Positions 35,131 through 43,438 of a stretch of DNA of 64,000 bases are shown here, piece by piece. Source of the stretch: Galbibacter sp. BG1 (GTDB lineage: Bacteria > Bacteroidota > Bacteroidia > Flavobacteriales > Flavobacteriaceae); contig NZ_CP058364.1 of the NCBI RefSeq assembly GCF_013391805.1, positions 1,054,501 through 1,118,500 on the forward strand, given 5' to 3'. The position numbers and the translations under genes are program-made. The notes below the pieces were generated by a model. It worked only from the letters and a program-made list of their open reading frames with translations. It did not search any database and had not been told where the DNA came from. The number at the start of each line of letters is the position of its first letter. Positions within the stretch are counted from its first letter, which is position 1.

Positions 35131-36381
35131 CTAATCCAGCTTCTTAAAAACCACACAGGCATTGTGCCCACCAAATCCAAAAGTATTACTCATGGCCACC
35201 TTAACATCTCTCTTTTGCGGCTCATTTAAAGTTAAATTTAACTTCGGATCGATGTTTTCGTCTTTGGTTGTATGGTTAATGGTTGGCGGTACCACACCAT
35301 GCTCTATAGCCAAAATAGAAGCAATTGCTTCTACAGCTCCGGCGGCACCAAGTAGGTGACCCGTCATCGACTTTGTAGAGTTGATATTGATGTTGTAAGC
35401 ATTTTCACCAAAAACCTTGGTGATTGCTTTAAGCTCTGCAACGTCTCCCAATGGTGTAGAAGTACCATGTGTATTAATGGCATCTACATCTTCTGGCTTA
35501 AGACCCGCATTGTTTAAGCAGTTTTCCATAACGGCTACCACGCCTATTCCTTCCGGATGTGGTGCTGTCATATGGTAAGCATCGGAAGAGAGCCCCCCTC
35601 CAACAACTTCTGCGTAAATTTTAGCTCCGCGTGCTAAGGCATGCTCATATTCTTCCAGTACCAATGCTCCAGATCCTTCACCGAGTACAAAACCATCCCG
35701 ATTGGCATCGAAAGGCCTAGAGGCTGTTTTAGGATCATCGTTTCTGGTACTCATGGCATGCATGGCATTAAATCCACCCATCCCTGCTGCAGTAACGGCA
35801 GCTTCTGAACCTCCAGTAACAACCACATCGGTTGTTCCCAAACGAATGGAATTTAAGGCGTCTATAATAGCATTTGCCGAAGAGGCACACGCAGATACAG
35901 TAGTATAATTTGGCCCCATGAAACCATTTTTAATGGAAATCAATCCAGGAGCAATATCGGCAATCATTTTTGGGATAAAGAAAGGATTGAACCTTGGACT
36001 TCCATCGCCCAGGGCAAAATTGGTTACTTCTTCTTGAAAAGTTTCCAACCCTCCAATTCCAGCTCCCCAAATAACACCGACTCTATATTTGTTCATTTTA
36101 TCCATATCCAAGCCTGAGTCTTTCAGGGCCTCGTCTGCCGTAACCATGGCATACTGGGCGAAACGGTCCATACGGCGCGCTTCCTTTCGATCGATAAAGT
36201 TGGTAGGATCAAAGTTTTTAACTTCACAGGCGAATTGCGTTTTAAATTTTTCAGCATCAAAATGGGTTACTGGAGCAGCTCCACTAACGCCATTCAAAAG
36301 ACTGTTCCAATATTCGTCTACAGTATTCCCTATGGGGGTTAATGCTCCTAATCCTGTTACTACAACTCGCTTTAATTTCAT
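35131..36381 (-). CDS. fabF: beta-ketoacyl-ACP synthase II
   Basis: 416 aa condensing enzyme for fatty-acid elongation. The catalytic Cys is in VSACASSANA (about residue 164), with the two His in NTHGTSTPLGD and STKSMTGHLLGAAGA, giving the KAS II C-H-H triad. Length is typical. It is 100 bp downstream of acpP, with a strong hairpin in the gap, and 14 bp upstream of rnc. Confidence 0.97.
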   Translation of the reverse strand: MKLKRVVVTGLGALTPIGNTVDEYWNSLLNGVSGAAPVTHFDAEKFKTQFACEVKNFDPTNFIDRKEARRMDRFAQYAMVTADEALKDSGLDMDKMNKYRVGVIWGAGIGGLETFQEEVTNFALGDGSPRFNPFFIPKMIADIAPGLISIKNGFMGPNYTTVSACASSANAIIDALNSIRLGTTDVVVTGGSEAAVTAAGMGGFNAMHAMSTRNDDPKTASRPFDANRDGFVLGEGSGALVLEEYEHALARGAKIYAEVVGGGLSSDAYHMTAPHPEGIGVVAVMENCLNNAGLKPEDVDAINTHGTSTPLGDVAELKAITKVFGENAYNININSTKSMTGHLLGAAGAVEAIASILAIEHGVVPPTINHTTKDENIDPKLNLTLNEPQKRDVKVAMSNTFGFGGHNACVVFKKLD

Positions 36382-36415
36382 CTGAATATTTTTTATTCTG
36401 ATAAATAATAATCTA

Positions 36416-36460
36416 CCAAAAAAATTTATTCACGCAATATAGCATGAATAAATTTTTTGG
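36416..36460 (-). terminator. intercistronic hairpin between acpP and fabF
   Basis: Arms CCAAAAAAATTTATTCA (36416-36432) and TGAATAAATTTTTTGG (36445-36460) form a stem of about 16 bp with one extra A and a 12-nt loop. The T-rich arm supplies its own U-run. It may partly terminate or stabilise the acpP message, letting ACP be made in excess of FabF. Confidence 0.55.
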
Positions 36461-36481
36461 TCTATTTCTTTATAAAAACGT

Positions 36482-36715
36482 TTACTTGGCTTCTTCGATA
36501 TACTTAACTGCTTGACCAACAGTAGCAATGTTTTCAGCTTGATCGTCTGGAATTTGGATATCGAATTCCTTTTCGAATTCCATAATCAATTCCACAGTGT
36601 CTAATGAGTCTGCGCCTAGATCGTTTGTGAAGCTAGCTTCTGGCACAACCTCGTTTTCATCTACACCTAATTTGTCTACGATAATCGCTTTTACTCTTGA
36701 TGCAATGTCTGACAT
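36482..36715 (-). CDS. acpP: acyl carrier protein
   Basis: 77 aa acidic helical protein that carries growing acyl chains. The phosphopantetheine attachment Ser is in [10 protein letters not shown] (about residue 37). The length and the C-terminal AVKYIEEA helix are standard. First gene of the acpP-fabF-rnc block. Confidence 0.97.
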   Translation of the reverse strand: MSDIASRVKAIIVDKLGVDENEVVPEASFTNDLGADSLDTVELIMEFEKEFDIQIPDDQAENIATVGQAVKYIEEAK

Positions 36716-36894
36716 AATTTTTTTGTTTTAAAATTTAATTGTTGGCAAAAATAAAAAACTTTGCTTTAAAAAAACGTTTTGAGGCTAAAATGTGCTTTTA
36801 AAGTTAATAATTTTTATTTCAACTATTTAATTTTTGCCTTCTGTTTCTTAATTATTATTCCTTTTTTTGCCTAGAAACAAATTCGTTACATTGT

Positions 36895-37458
36895 ATGAAA
36901 AGCATCGTTATATTTGCCTCTGGCTCGGGAACCAATGCAGAGAATATTATAAAATATTTCGAAGGTTCCACTACCGCATCTGTCACTTTAATTATGTCGA
37001 ATAAAAAAGAGGCAAAAGTGCTCGACCGAGCAAATAATTATGGTAAAAGTGCTATTTCGTTCAATAAAACCGCTTTTACAAATGGCCATATCCTTCAACT
37101 TTTAACCTCTTTACAACCAGATTTAATTGTTTTGGCAGGTTTTCTTTGGAAAGTCCCGTCGAATCTTATTGAAGCATTCCCCAATAAAATAATAAACATT
37201 CATCCAGCATTGCTACCTAAATATGGAGGAAAGGGAATGTATGGCATGCGCGTACATGAAGCTGTGGTGGCAAACAAAGAAACCATTTCGGGGATTACCA
37301 TTCACTACGTAAACGAAAATTACGACGAAGGAAATATTATATTCCAAGCGGAAACCGCCATAACACCCACAGACACCCCAGAAGACGTTGCCCATAAAAT
37401 TCATCAACTGGAATACCTGCATTTCCCGAAAATTATAGAAAAAGTATTGAATGGATAA
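36895..37458 (+). CDS. purN: phosphoribosylglycinamide formyltransferase
   Basis: 187 aa; transfers a formyl group from 10-formyl-THF to GAR in purine synthesis. Seen are FASGSGTNAENI (residues 7-18, phosphate binding), the catalytic Asn-His in INIHPALLPKYGGKGMYG and the Asp in NENYDEGNIIFQ. It overlaps rnhA by 8 bp and lies upstream of purF on the same strand, with other genes between them. Confidence 0.95.
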   Translation: MKSIVIFASGSGTNAENIIKYFEGSTTASVTLIMSNKKEAKVLDRANNYGKSAISFNKTAFTNGHILQLLTSLQPDLIVLAGFLWKVPSNLIEAFPNKIINIHPALLPKYGGKGMYGMRVHEAVVANKETISGITIHYVNENYDEGNIIFQAETAITPTDTPEDVAHKIHQLEYLHFPKIIEKVLNG

Positions 37459-37915
37459 AAGCGAAGTACATATTTATACCGATGGGTCGTCCCGTGGAAA
37501 CCCTGGCCCTGGAGGCTATGGAATTGTAATGGAATGGGTGGGGAAACCTTATAGAAAAGAATTTTCTGAAGGATTTAAAAAAACCACCAATAACCGTATG
37601 GAATTATTGGCGGTAATTGAAGCTCTTAAGAAATTAAAAAAACCTAATATCTTTGCAAAAGTTTTTTCAGATTCTAAATATGTAGTGGACGCTGTAGAAA
37701 AAGGATGGGTTTTTGGTTGGGAAAAGAAAAACTTTAAAGACAAGAAGAATCCTGATCTTTGGATTGAATTTTTAAAACAATACCGAAAACACTATGTAAG
37801 TTTTCAATGGGTTAAAGGGCACAACAACCACCCACAAAACGAACGCTGTGATTTTTTGGCTGTGGAAGCTTCTAAAAAACCAGTTCTTAAAACAGATATC
37901 GGATTTGAAGGCTAA
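37451..37915 (+). CDS. rnhA: ribonuclease HI
   Basis: 154 aa; degrades RNA in RNA:DNA hybrids. The catalytic carboxylates are visible in IYTDGSSRGNPGPGG (Asp11), NNRMELLAV (Glu), FSDSKYVV (Asp) and a late Asp in NERCDFLA. Length is that of a single-domain RNase H1. The ATG lies inside the 3' end of purN (8-bp overlap). Confidence 0.95.
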   Translation: MDKSEVHIYTDGSSRGNPGPGGYGIVMEWVGKPYRKEFSEGFKKTTNNRMELLAVIEALKKLKKPNIFAKVFSDSKYVVDAVEKGWVFGWEKKNFKDKKNPDLWIEFLKQYRKHYVSFQWVKGHNNHPQNERCDFLAVEASKKPVLKTDIGFEG

Positions 37916-37942
37916 AAACCATAAAAACTAAAATATTCCCCC

Positions 37943-38539
37943 ATGAAAATTGTGTTTCTCTTTTGCCTATATCTTTCCGGTTTTTTGGGATTTTCTCAAG
38001 AATGGGAACTCAAAAGGAGTGCCAATAACATTCAGGTATATACCCGCGAACTCGATTCCACAAACATTAACGAATACAAAGCAGTGTTACGCGCCAATAC
38101 TTCCGCAGAAAAGGCACTGAAAATACTTACCAATGGCGACAACCTAAAAAGCTGGAACCATAAAACTCCGGAAAGTGAAATACTTCAAAAAATTTCCGAG
38201 AATGAATACATTTTCTATATGAAAAGCGATTTACCTTGGCCATTGAGCGATCGCGATCATATCTGCCGGGTAACTGTGAATGAACTTGGGTTTAACACTT
38301 ACAAGCTCAATATTTCCCCTGCAGACCCTTCATTTACAACTGCTGAAAAAAACGCCATCCGTATCGATAATTTTAGCGGATTTTGGTTAATAAACACCAT
38401 AGACGATAATACTGTGGAAATAACCCAACAAATGTATGGCGACCCAAAAGGTGTAATCCCAGCATGGCTTGTTAATTCCCTTATCACCTCTTTCCCTTTT
38501 CATTCTTTTGAAAATCTGAAAGAAATACTGGAAAACTAA
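37943..38539 (+). CDS. secreted START/SRPBCC-domain protein
   Basis: 198 aa. A short signal peptide (cleavage near GFSQ, residue 19) precedes a START-like lipid-binding domain. LPWPLSDRDHICRV and the GFWLINTIDDNTVEITQQ strands are characteristic. A hydrophobic-ligand carrier in the envelope is suggested; the ligand is unknown. It lies 27 bp after rnhA. Confidence 0.78.
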   Translation: MKIVFLFCLYLSGFLGFSQEWELKRSANNIQVYTRELDSTNINEYKAVLRANTSAEKALKILTNGDNLKSWNHKTPESEILQKISENEYIFYMKSDLPWPLSDRDHICRVTVNELGFNTYKLNISPADPSFTTAEKNAIRIDNFSGFWLINTIDDNTVEITQQMYGDPKGVIPAWLVNSLITSFPFHSFENLKEILEN

Positions 38540-38542
38540 ACT

Positions 38543-38550
38543 TATATTTG
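38543..38550 (+). promoter_or_regulatory. -7 box (TATATTTG) of the PfkB kinase gene
   Basis: Exact TAnnTTTG match 15 nt before the ATG at 38566. An apparent TTG start at 38548 is the last part of this box and is not used. Confidence 0.55.
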
Positions 38551-38565
38551 CAAAAAATTTATTTC

Positions 38566-39492
38566 ATGGGTAAATTACTAATTGTAGGAAGTGTGGCTTT
38601 TGACGCTATTGAAACTCCTTTTGGTAAAACAGACAAAATACTGGGCGGTGCAGCTCCTTTCATAGGTTTGGCAGCGTCTAAATTTAATGTGGAAAGCGCA
38701 ATAGTATCAGTAGTAGGAGACGATTTCCCTCAAAAATACTTAGATCTTTTAGCTGAAAACAATATAGATATTAGTGCTATTGAAGTTGTTGAAGGTGGAA
38801 AAACCTTCTTTTGGAGTGGAAAATACCACAACGACCTCAACTCTCGGGACACCTTAGAAACACAATTAAATGTTTTGGCAGACTTTAACCCGAAAGTGCC
38901 AGAAAATTTTAAGGATGCCGAAATTGTAATGTTAGGAAACCTGAATCCTTCCGTCCAATTGAGTGTTATTGAACAAATGGAGGTTAAGCCTAAATTAATT
39001 GTTCTAGACACTATGAATTTCTGGATGGATAGTTTTTTAGAAGACTTAATGGAAGTTATAGCAAAGGTAGACGTAATTACCATTAACGATGAAGAAGCTA
39101 GACAACTATCTGGAGAGTATTCATTGGTTAAAGCCGCAGCAAAGATCCACACTATGGGACCTAAATACGTAGTAATTAAAAAAGGAGAGCATGGCGCATT
39201 ACTTTTCCATAACGGAAATGTATTTTTCGCACCAGCATTACCTTTGGAAGAAGTGTTCGACCCCACCGGAGCTGGAGATACTTTTGCAGGCGGATTTTCA
39301 GGCTATTTGGCCAAAACAGACGATTATAGTTTTGAAAATATGAAAAACGCTGTAATCCACGGTTCGAACCTGGCCTCCTTTAACGTAGAGAAATTTGGAA
39401 CCAAGCGATTGCAAAATCTTTCGCATGACGAAGTATTTAAAAGGCTCAAACAGTTTAAGAGTCTTACACAATTTGATATAAAACTTACATAA
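38566..39492 (+). CDS. PfkB family carbohydrate/nucleoside kinase
   Basis: 308 aa ribokinase-fold kinase. GGAAPFIGLAASKF near the N-terminus is the PfkB signature 1 region; DPTGAGDTFAGGFSGYL near residue 235 is signature 2 with the catalytic Asp. Substrate (sugar or nucleoside) is not evident; adenosine or sugar kinases are both possible. The ATG at 38566 was chosen because the longer frame from 38548 overlaps the promoter box. A terminator separates it from purF. Confidence 0.88.
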   Translation: MGKLLIVGSVAFDAIETPFGKTDKILGGAAPFIGLAASKFNVESAIVSVVGDDFPQKYLDLLAENNIDISAIEVVEGGKTFFWSGKYHNDLNSRDTLETQLNVLADFNPKVPENFKDAEIVMLGNLNPSVQLSVIEQMEVKPKLIVLDTMNFWMDSFLEDLMEVIAKVDVITINDEEARQLSGEYSLVKAAAKIHTMGPKYVVIKKGEHGALLFHNGNVFFAPALPLEEVFDPTGAGDTFAGGFSGYLAKTDDYSFENMKNAVIHGSNLASFNVEKFGTKRLQNLSHDEVFKRLKQFKSLTQFDIKLT

Positions 39493-39503
39493 ATAACCCA
39501 CTG

Positions 39504-39529
39504 CCCTAAATTTTTAGGGTTTTTTTTAT
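39504..39529 (+). terminator. intrinsic terminator of the PfkB kinase gene
   Basis: CCCTAAA (39504-39510) pairs with TTTAGGG (39513-39519), followed by eight T and ATT. It lies 10 bp before the purF start. Confidence 0.65.
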
Positions 39530-39538
39530 TCGAAAATA

Positions 39539-41437
39539 ATGAGTGACGCTATTAAACACGAATGTGGAATTGCCTTAGTTAGATTGTTAAAGCCACTGGA
39601 GTATTACAAAGAAAAATACGGAACTGCTTTTTACGGTATCAATAAAATGTACCTAATGATGGAAAAGCAGCACAACAGGGGTCAAGATGGGGCAGGATTT
39701 GCGAGCATTAAACTTAACATGCAGCCCGGGGAACGTTATATGAGTCGCGTTCGCTCGAACCAATCGCAACCAATACAGGATATTTTTAACCAGATAAACT
39801 CTCGCATTAATGATGAACTTAAAGAGCATCCCGAATACAACGAGAGTATAGATATGCAAAAGCGTGAAATCCCTTACCTTGGGGAATTAATGCTAGGACA
39901 TGTTCGCTACGGTACTTTTGGAAAGAACAGCATTGAGAGCGTTCATCCATTTTTACGGCAAAATAATTGGATGCACCGCAACCTAATAGTAGCTGGAAAC
40001 TTTAATATGACGAATGTGAATGAGCTTTTTTCAAACCTTATTCGCTTAGGTCAGCATCCAAAGGAAAAAGCAGATACCATTACGGTAATGGAAAAAATCG
40101 GACATTTTTTAGATGATGCCGTTGCCAAATTGTACAAACAGATTAAAAAAGAAGGCTTTTCCAAAATGGAGGCCTCTCCGCTCATTGCAGAGCGACTTAA
40201 CGTGGCCAAAATCCTTAGAAAAGCTGCGAAGAATTTTGATGGAGGTTATGCCATGGCTGGACTTATTGGCCATGGGGATGCTTTTGTTTTAAGAGACCCA
40301 GCAGGCATTAGGCCCACTTACTATTACCAAGATGACGAAGTTGTCGTGGTAGCTTCAGAAAGGCCGGTAATTCAAACCGTTTTCAATGTAAATTTTGAAG
40401 ACGTTAAGGAGTTGGATCCGGGAAGAGCGATTATCATCAAGAAAGACGGAAGCACTTCCACCAAAAAAATATTGGAACCCCTAGAGCGTAAAGCGTGTTC
40501 TTTTGAGCGTATTTATTTTTCAAGGGGAAGCGATGCAGAAATTTATCAAGAGCGTAAAAACCTTGGTCGTTTCTTGCTTCCGAAGATATTAAAAGCGATC
40601 GATGAAGATATTGAAAACACCGTATTCTCTTACATACCAAATACGGCGGAAACCTCGTTTTATGGGATGGTAAAACAAGCTCAAGATTTTCTAAATGAAA
40701 AGAAAGAGCAGCAAATATTAAAAGAAGGTGCCAATTTAACGAGCGAACGCCTGCACGAAATTTTATCCAAAAGGCCTCGGATCGAAAAAGTAGCTATTAA
40801 AGATGCCAAATTAAGAACGTTTATTACGGAAGATAGCAGCCGGGACGATTTGGTTACGCATGTGTACGACGTTACTTATGGATCTGTAAAACCCACCGAT
40901 AATTTGGTAATTATAGACGACAGTATTGTAAGAGGAACCACGTTAAAGAAAAGTATCTTGAGAATCTTAGATAGGCTACATCCAAAAGCGATAGTGGTAG
41001 TTTCTTCTGCACCTCAAATACGTTATCCCGATTGCTACGGAATTGATATGGCACGTATGGAAGACCTTATTGCCTTTAAAGCTGCTTTAGCGCTACACGA
41101 GGAAAGGGGAAGTATTGAAATTGTAGAGGAAATTTACAAAAACTGTAAAGATCAAGTCGAATTGCCAGATGCTGAAGTTAAAAACGCTGTGCAAGCATTT
41201 TACGAACCTTTTACAGACGAAGAAATTTCTGAAAAAATATCGGAATTATTATGTCCGGAAGGAATGAAAGCTGAAGTTAAAATAATTTACCAAACCGTGG
41301 AGAGCCTTCACAAAGCGTGTCCTAAAAACTTAGGGGACTGGTATTTCACAGGTAATTATCCTACCGCAGGAGGTAACAGGGTAGTAAATAGATCCTTCAT
41401 GAATTTTTATGAAGGGGTACAAGGAAGGGCTTATTAA
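39539..41437 (+). CDS. purF: amidophosphoribosyltransferase
   Basis: 632 aa; first committed step of purine synthesis, PRPP + Gln to phosphoribosylamine. The class II glutaminase nucleophile is Cys9 (HECGIALV) behind a short propeptide, with QHNRGQDGAGF and LGHVRYGTFG completing the glutaminase site. The PRPP motif is VIIDDSIVRGTT. The protein is about 130 residues longer than E. coli PurF, with extra sequence at about 50-95 and at the C-terminus, a form typical of Bacteroidetes. Confidence 0.93.
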   Translation: MSDAIKHECGIALVRLLKPLEYYKEKYGTAFYGINKMYLMMEKQHNRGQDGAGFASIKLNMQPGERYMSRVRSNQSQPIQDIFNQINSRINDELKEHPEYNESIDMQKREIPYLGELMLGHVRYGTFGKNSIESVHPFLRQNNWMHRNLIVAGNFNMTNVNELFSNLIRLGQHPKEKADTITVMEKIGHFLDDAVAKLYKQIKKEGFSKMEASPLIAERLNVAKILRKAAKNFDGGYAMAGLIGHGDAFVLRDPAGIRPTYYYQDDEVVVVASERPVIQTVFNVNFEDVKELDPGRAIIIKKDGSTSTKKILEPLERKACSFERIYFSRGSDAEIYQERKNLGRFLLPKILKAIDEDIENTVFSYIPNTAETSFYGMVKQAQDFLNEKKEQQILKEGANLTSERLHEILSKRPRIEKVAIKDAKLRTFITEDSSRDDLVTHVYDVTYGSVKPTDNLVIIDDSIVRGTTLKKSILRILDRLHPKAIVVVSSAPQIRYPDCYGIDMARMEDLIAFKAALALHEERGSIEIVEEIYKNCKDQVELPDAEVKNAVQAFYEPFTDEEISEKISELLCPEGMKAEVKIIYQTVESLHKACPKNLGDWYFTGNYPTAGGNRVVNRSFMNFYEGVQGRAY

Positions 41438-41504
41438 AGGATGTATTTTATCGTTAATATAGGTAATTTAACTGATTCTTAACTAATAAATAATAATGTG
41501 TTCT

Positions 41505-41512
41505 TATCTTTG
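41505..41512 (+). promoter_or_regulatory. -7 box (TATCTTTG) before the first 86-bp repeat
   Basis: Exact TAnnTTTG match ending 3 nt before the first base of the conserved repeat, exactly where a transcript start would coincide with the repeat boundary. The second copy has the weaker TATTTTAG (41726-41733) at the equivalent place. Confidence 0.45.
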
Positions 41513-41514
41513 CT

Positions 41515-41600
41515 AATACCATAGCATAAGTAGGTTAAGTTCATGGTAAGATTTGGGGCAAAAAGGACGGATTAACTTCCGTCCTTTTTATTTTTACAAT
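41515..41600 (+). ncRNA. candidate small RNA, copy 1 of an identical 86-bp pair
   Basis: Identical over 86 bp to 41736-41821. It ends in an intrinsic terminator with arms AAAAAGGACGG (41560-41570) and CCGTCCTTTTT (41579-41589) and a T-rich tail. A promoter box lies just upstream. It also contains a short frame, ATG at 41543 to TAA at 41575, encoding MVRFGAKRTD. No family is recognised. Alternatives are a leader-peptide unit or a mobile palindromic repeat. Confidence 0.5.
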
Positions 41601-41735
41601 CTTTCCTCTTTTCTAATTTTAATTAAAATTTTCTTAAAAAAATCCTCCAATTTATATAGAAAATACACTTTATCTAAAAAACGTGTATTACAACCAATAA
41701 TTTTCATCAAAAATAATCTTCAGCCTATTTTAGCC

Positions 41736-41821
41736 AATACCATAGCATAAGTAGGTTAAGTTCATGGTAAGATTTGGGGCAAAAAGGACGGATTAACTTC
41801 CGTCCTTTTTATTTTTACAAT
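41736..41821 (+). ncRNA. candidate small RNA, copy 2 of an identical 86-bp pair
   Basis: Perfect copy of 41515-41600, offset by 221 bp, with the same terminator (41781-41791 and 41800-41810) and the same 10-codon frame (41764-41796). The 135-bp spacer between the copies and the upstream flanks are unrelated, so only the transcribed part is duplicated. The TATTTTAG box is one base off consensus. Confidence 0.5.
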
Positions 41822-41851
41822 ATTCCAGACTCGCATTCTTTCCAAAGGACA

Positions 41852-41882
41852 TAAAAAAAACGCCCACAAAAGCGAGCGTTTT
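41852..41882 (-). terminator. intrinsic terminator of the Gfo/Idh gene at 41904
   Basis: AAAACGC (41857-41863) and GCGTTTT (41876-41882) form the stem; the minus-strand tail is a run of T. It lies about 20 bp past the minus-strand stop. Confidence 0.6.
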
Positions 41883-41903
41883 ACTTACCAAAAAAATAAA
41901 ATT

Positions 41904-43328
41904 TTAACCGAGTTTCCAGCCTTCCCTGTAGGAGCCTTTCACCCATTCATTTGCAATATCAAAATTGGTAACCTTCATTTTATCCCCATCCCACTTTATC
42001 TTTTTTCTTCCGGGGTAGAAGTATGGATCCCAATCGCCTACTTTCTTTTCAGGTTTTAAAACTTTATACTGATACGCTTTTATCGCCAAATTTCCCATTA
42101 AAACAGCTTCCGTTAACTTACCAGCTTTCTCAAAATCTGAAGAGGTTGGCAATCCTTTTAAACATCCTTCTACAAAGTTATTATAATGTCCTGCTGTATC
42201 GCCTTCTACTCTTTTTAACGATGGAGCAGGCAATGGCCCCACTTTATCCTTAAAATAATTTAAGATACGTGGGTTTCTAGAATAGGTATCTACGACCATA
42301 ATCCCTTTTTCCCCATAAAAAATAGAGCCTCCACCAGAATCACCAATGGTCTCCCCTTCCTGTAATTCTTCTGGAATATCTGGCATAATCCCACCATCAT
42401 ACCAATTAAGCGCAATATCACCATGCTTTTTGGTTTCAAATCTCAATCGTATTACCGAGGATGGCGGACAGGCTTCGCTATTATCGGCTTCCACAAAATC
42501 GCCTTCCCAAACGGTGGTGCAACTTGCCTCTGCTTCCGTAGGATACCCTAGTTCCAAGACCCTAAATGGAGTTTCCATAATATGGCAGCCCATATCTCCC
42601 AAAGCACCCGTACCATAATCCCACCAACCTCTCCATTTAAATGGATGAAAAGCCGGATTGTAGGGCCTGTATTGAGCAGGACCTATCCATTGATCCCAAT
42701 CTAAAGTAGGGGGAACGGGAACGCCAGGCGGTTCCTTCTGAGATCCTTGTGGCCATACGGGCCTATTGGTCCAACAATCTACCTTTTTAATCTTACCAAT
42801 AACGCCGGCTTCTACCCATTCTTTTGCCGTTTGCCCTCCATGGGAAGAACTCCCTTGATTTCCCATCTGGGTTACAATACGCTTCTTTTTAGCAGTTTCG
42901 GCCAATAACCGGGCTTCATAGATATTATGGGTCAGCGGCTTTTCTACATATGCATGCTTTTTCTCCTGCATAAAAGGGAGCGCTACGGTGGCATGGTTAT
43001 GGTCTGGGGTAGCTACCATAATCGCATCTATATCTTTTATATGATTGTCGTATACTTTTCTAAAATCTCTATAGGTTTTTGCTGTTGGATGGAGAGCATA
43101 GGTGTTTTTAGCCCTTATATCGTCTACATCGCACAAGGCTACAAATTTCACTTTTGTGGTATTGAAAAGCTCCGATACTACCTGAGCACCTCTTCCGCCT
43201 ACACCTATTCCTGCCATATACAAAGTGTCACTGGGCGGAATGTGAACGCCTCCCATAACATGCGACGGTACAATATAAAGGGCACTACCGGCAGCAGATA
43301 CATTTTTGATAAAATTTCTTCGTTTCAT
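41904..43328 (-). CDS. exported Gfo/Idh/MocA family oxidoreductase
   Basis: 474 aa. The N-terminus MKRRNFIKNVSAAGSALYIV has a twin-arginine pattern with FIK and a hydrophobic segment, so it is likely Tat-exported with its NAD(P) cofactor. AGIGVGGRGAQV gives the Rossmann loop, VEKPLTHN the catalytic Lys motif, and DMGCHIMETPFRVLELG the substrate domain. The C-terminal region is about 90 residues longer than in the cytoplasmic paralogues at 25-28 kb, a form common in Bacteroidetes carbohydrate loci. It stands alone; substrate unknown. Confidence 0.87.
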   Translation of the reverse strand: MKRRNFIKNVSAAGSALYIVPSHVMGGVHIPPSDTLYMAGIGVGGRGAQVVSELFNTTKVKFVALCDVDDIRAKNTYALHPTAKTYRDFRKVYDNHIKDIDAIMVATPDHNHATVALPFMQEKKHAYVEKPLTHNIYEARLLAETAKKKRIVTQMGNQGSSSHGGQTAKEWVEAGVIGKIKKVDCWTNRPVWPQGSQKEPPGVPVPPTLDWDQWIGPAQYRPYNPAFHPFKWRGWWDYGTGALGDMGCHIMETPFRVLELGYPTEAEASCTTVWEGDFVEADNSEACPPSSVIRLRFETKKHGDIALNWYDGGIMPDIPEELQEGETIGDSGGGSIFYGEKGIMVVDTYSRNPRILNYFKDKVGPLPAPSLKRVEGDTAGHYNNFVEGCLKGLPTSSDFEKAGKLTEAVLMGNLAIKAYQYKVLKPEKKVGDWDPYFYPGRKKIKWDGDKMKVTNFDIANEWVKGSYREGWKLG

Positions 43329-43404
43329 TATGTAATCATTAAATATTTAGTGGTTAATTAAAAATCTAGCAAAAGTTACATAAAATATTTCAAGTAAAAC
43401 CGAA

Positions 43405-43434
43405 TTGACTTTATGGAATTATTCCTTATTTTTG
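43405..43434 (+). promoter_or_regulatory. full Bacteroidetes promoter, TTG-N19-TATTTTTG
   Basis: TTG at 43405-43407, 19-nt spacer, TATTTTTG at 43427-43434: both elements match at ideal spacing. The start of transcription is predicted at about 43438, one base from the ATG at 43439. Confidence 0.7.
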
Positions 43435-43438
43435 GAAT

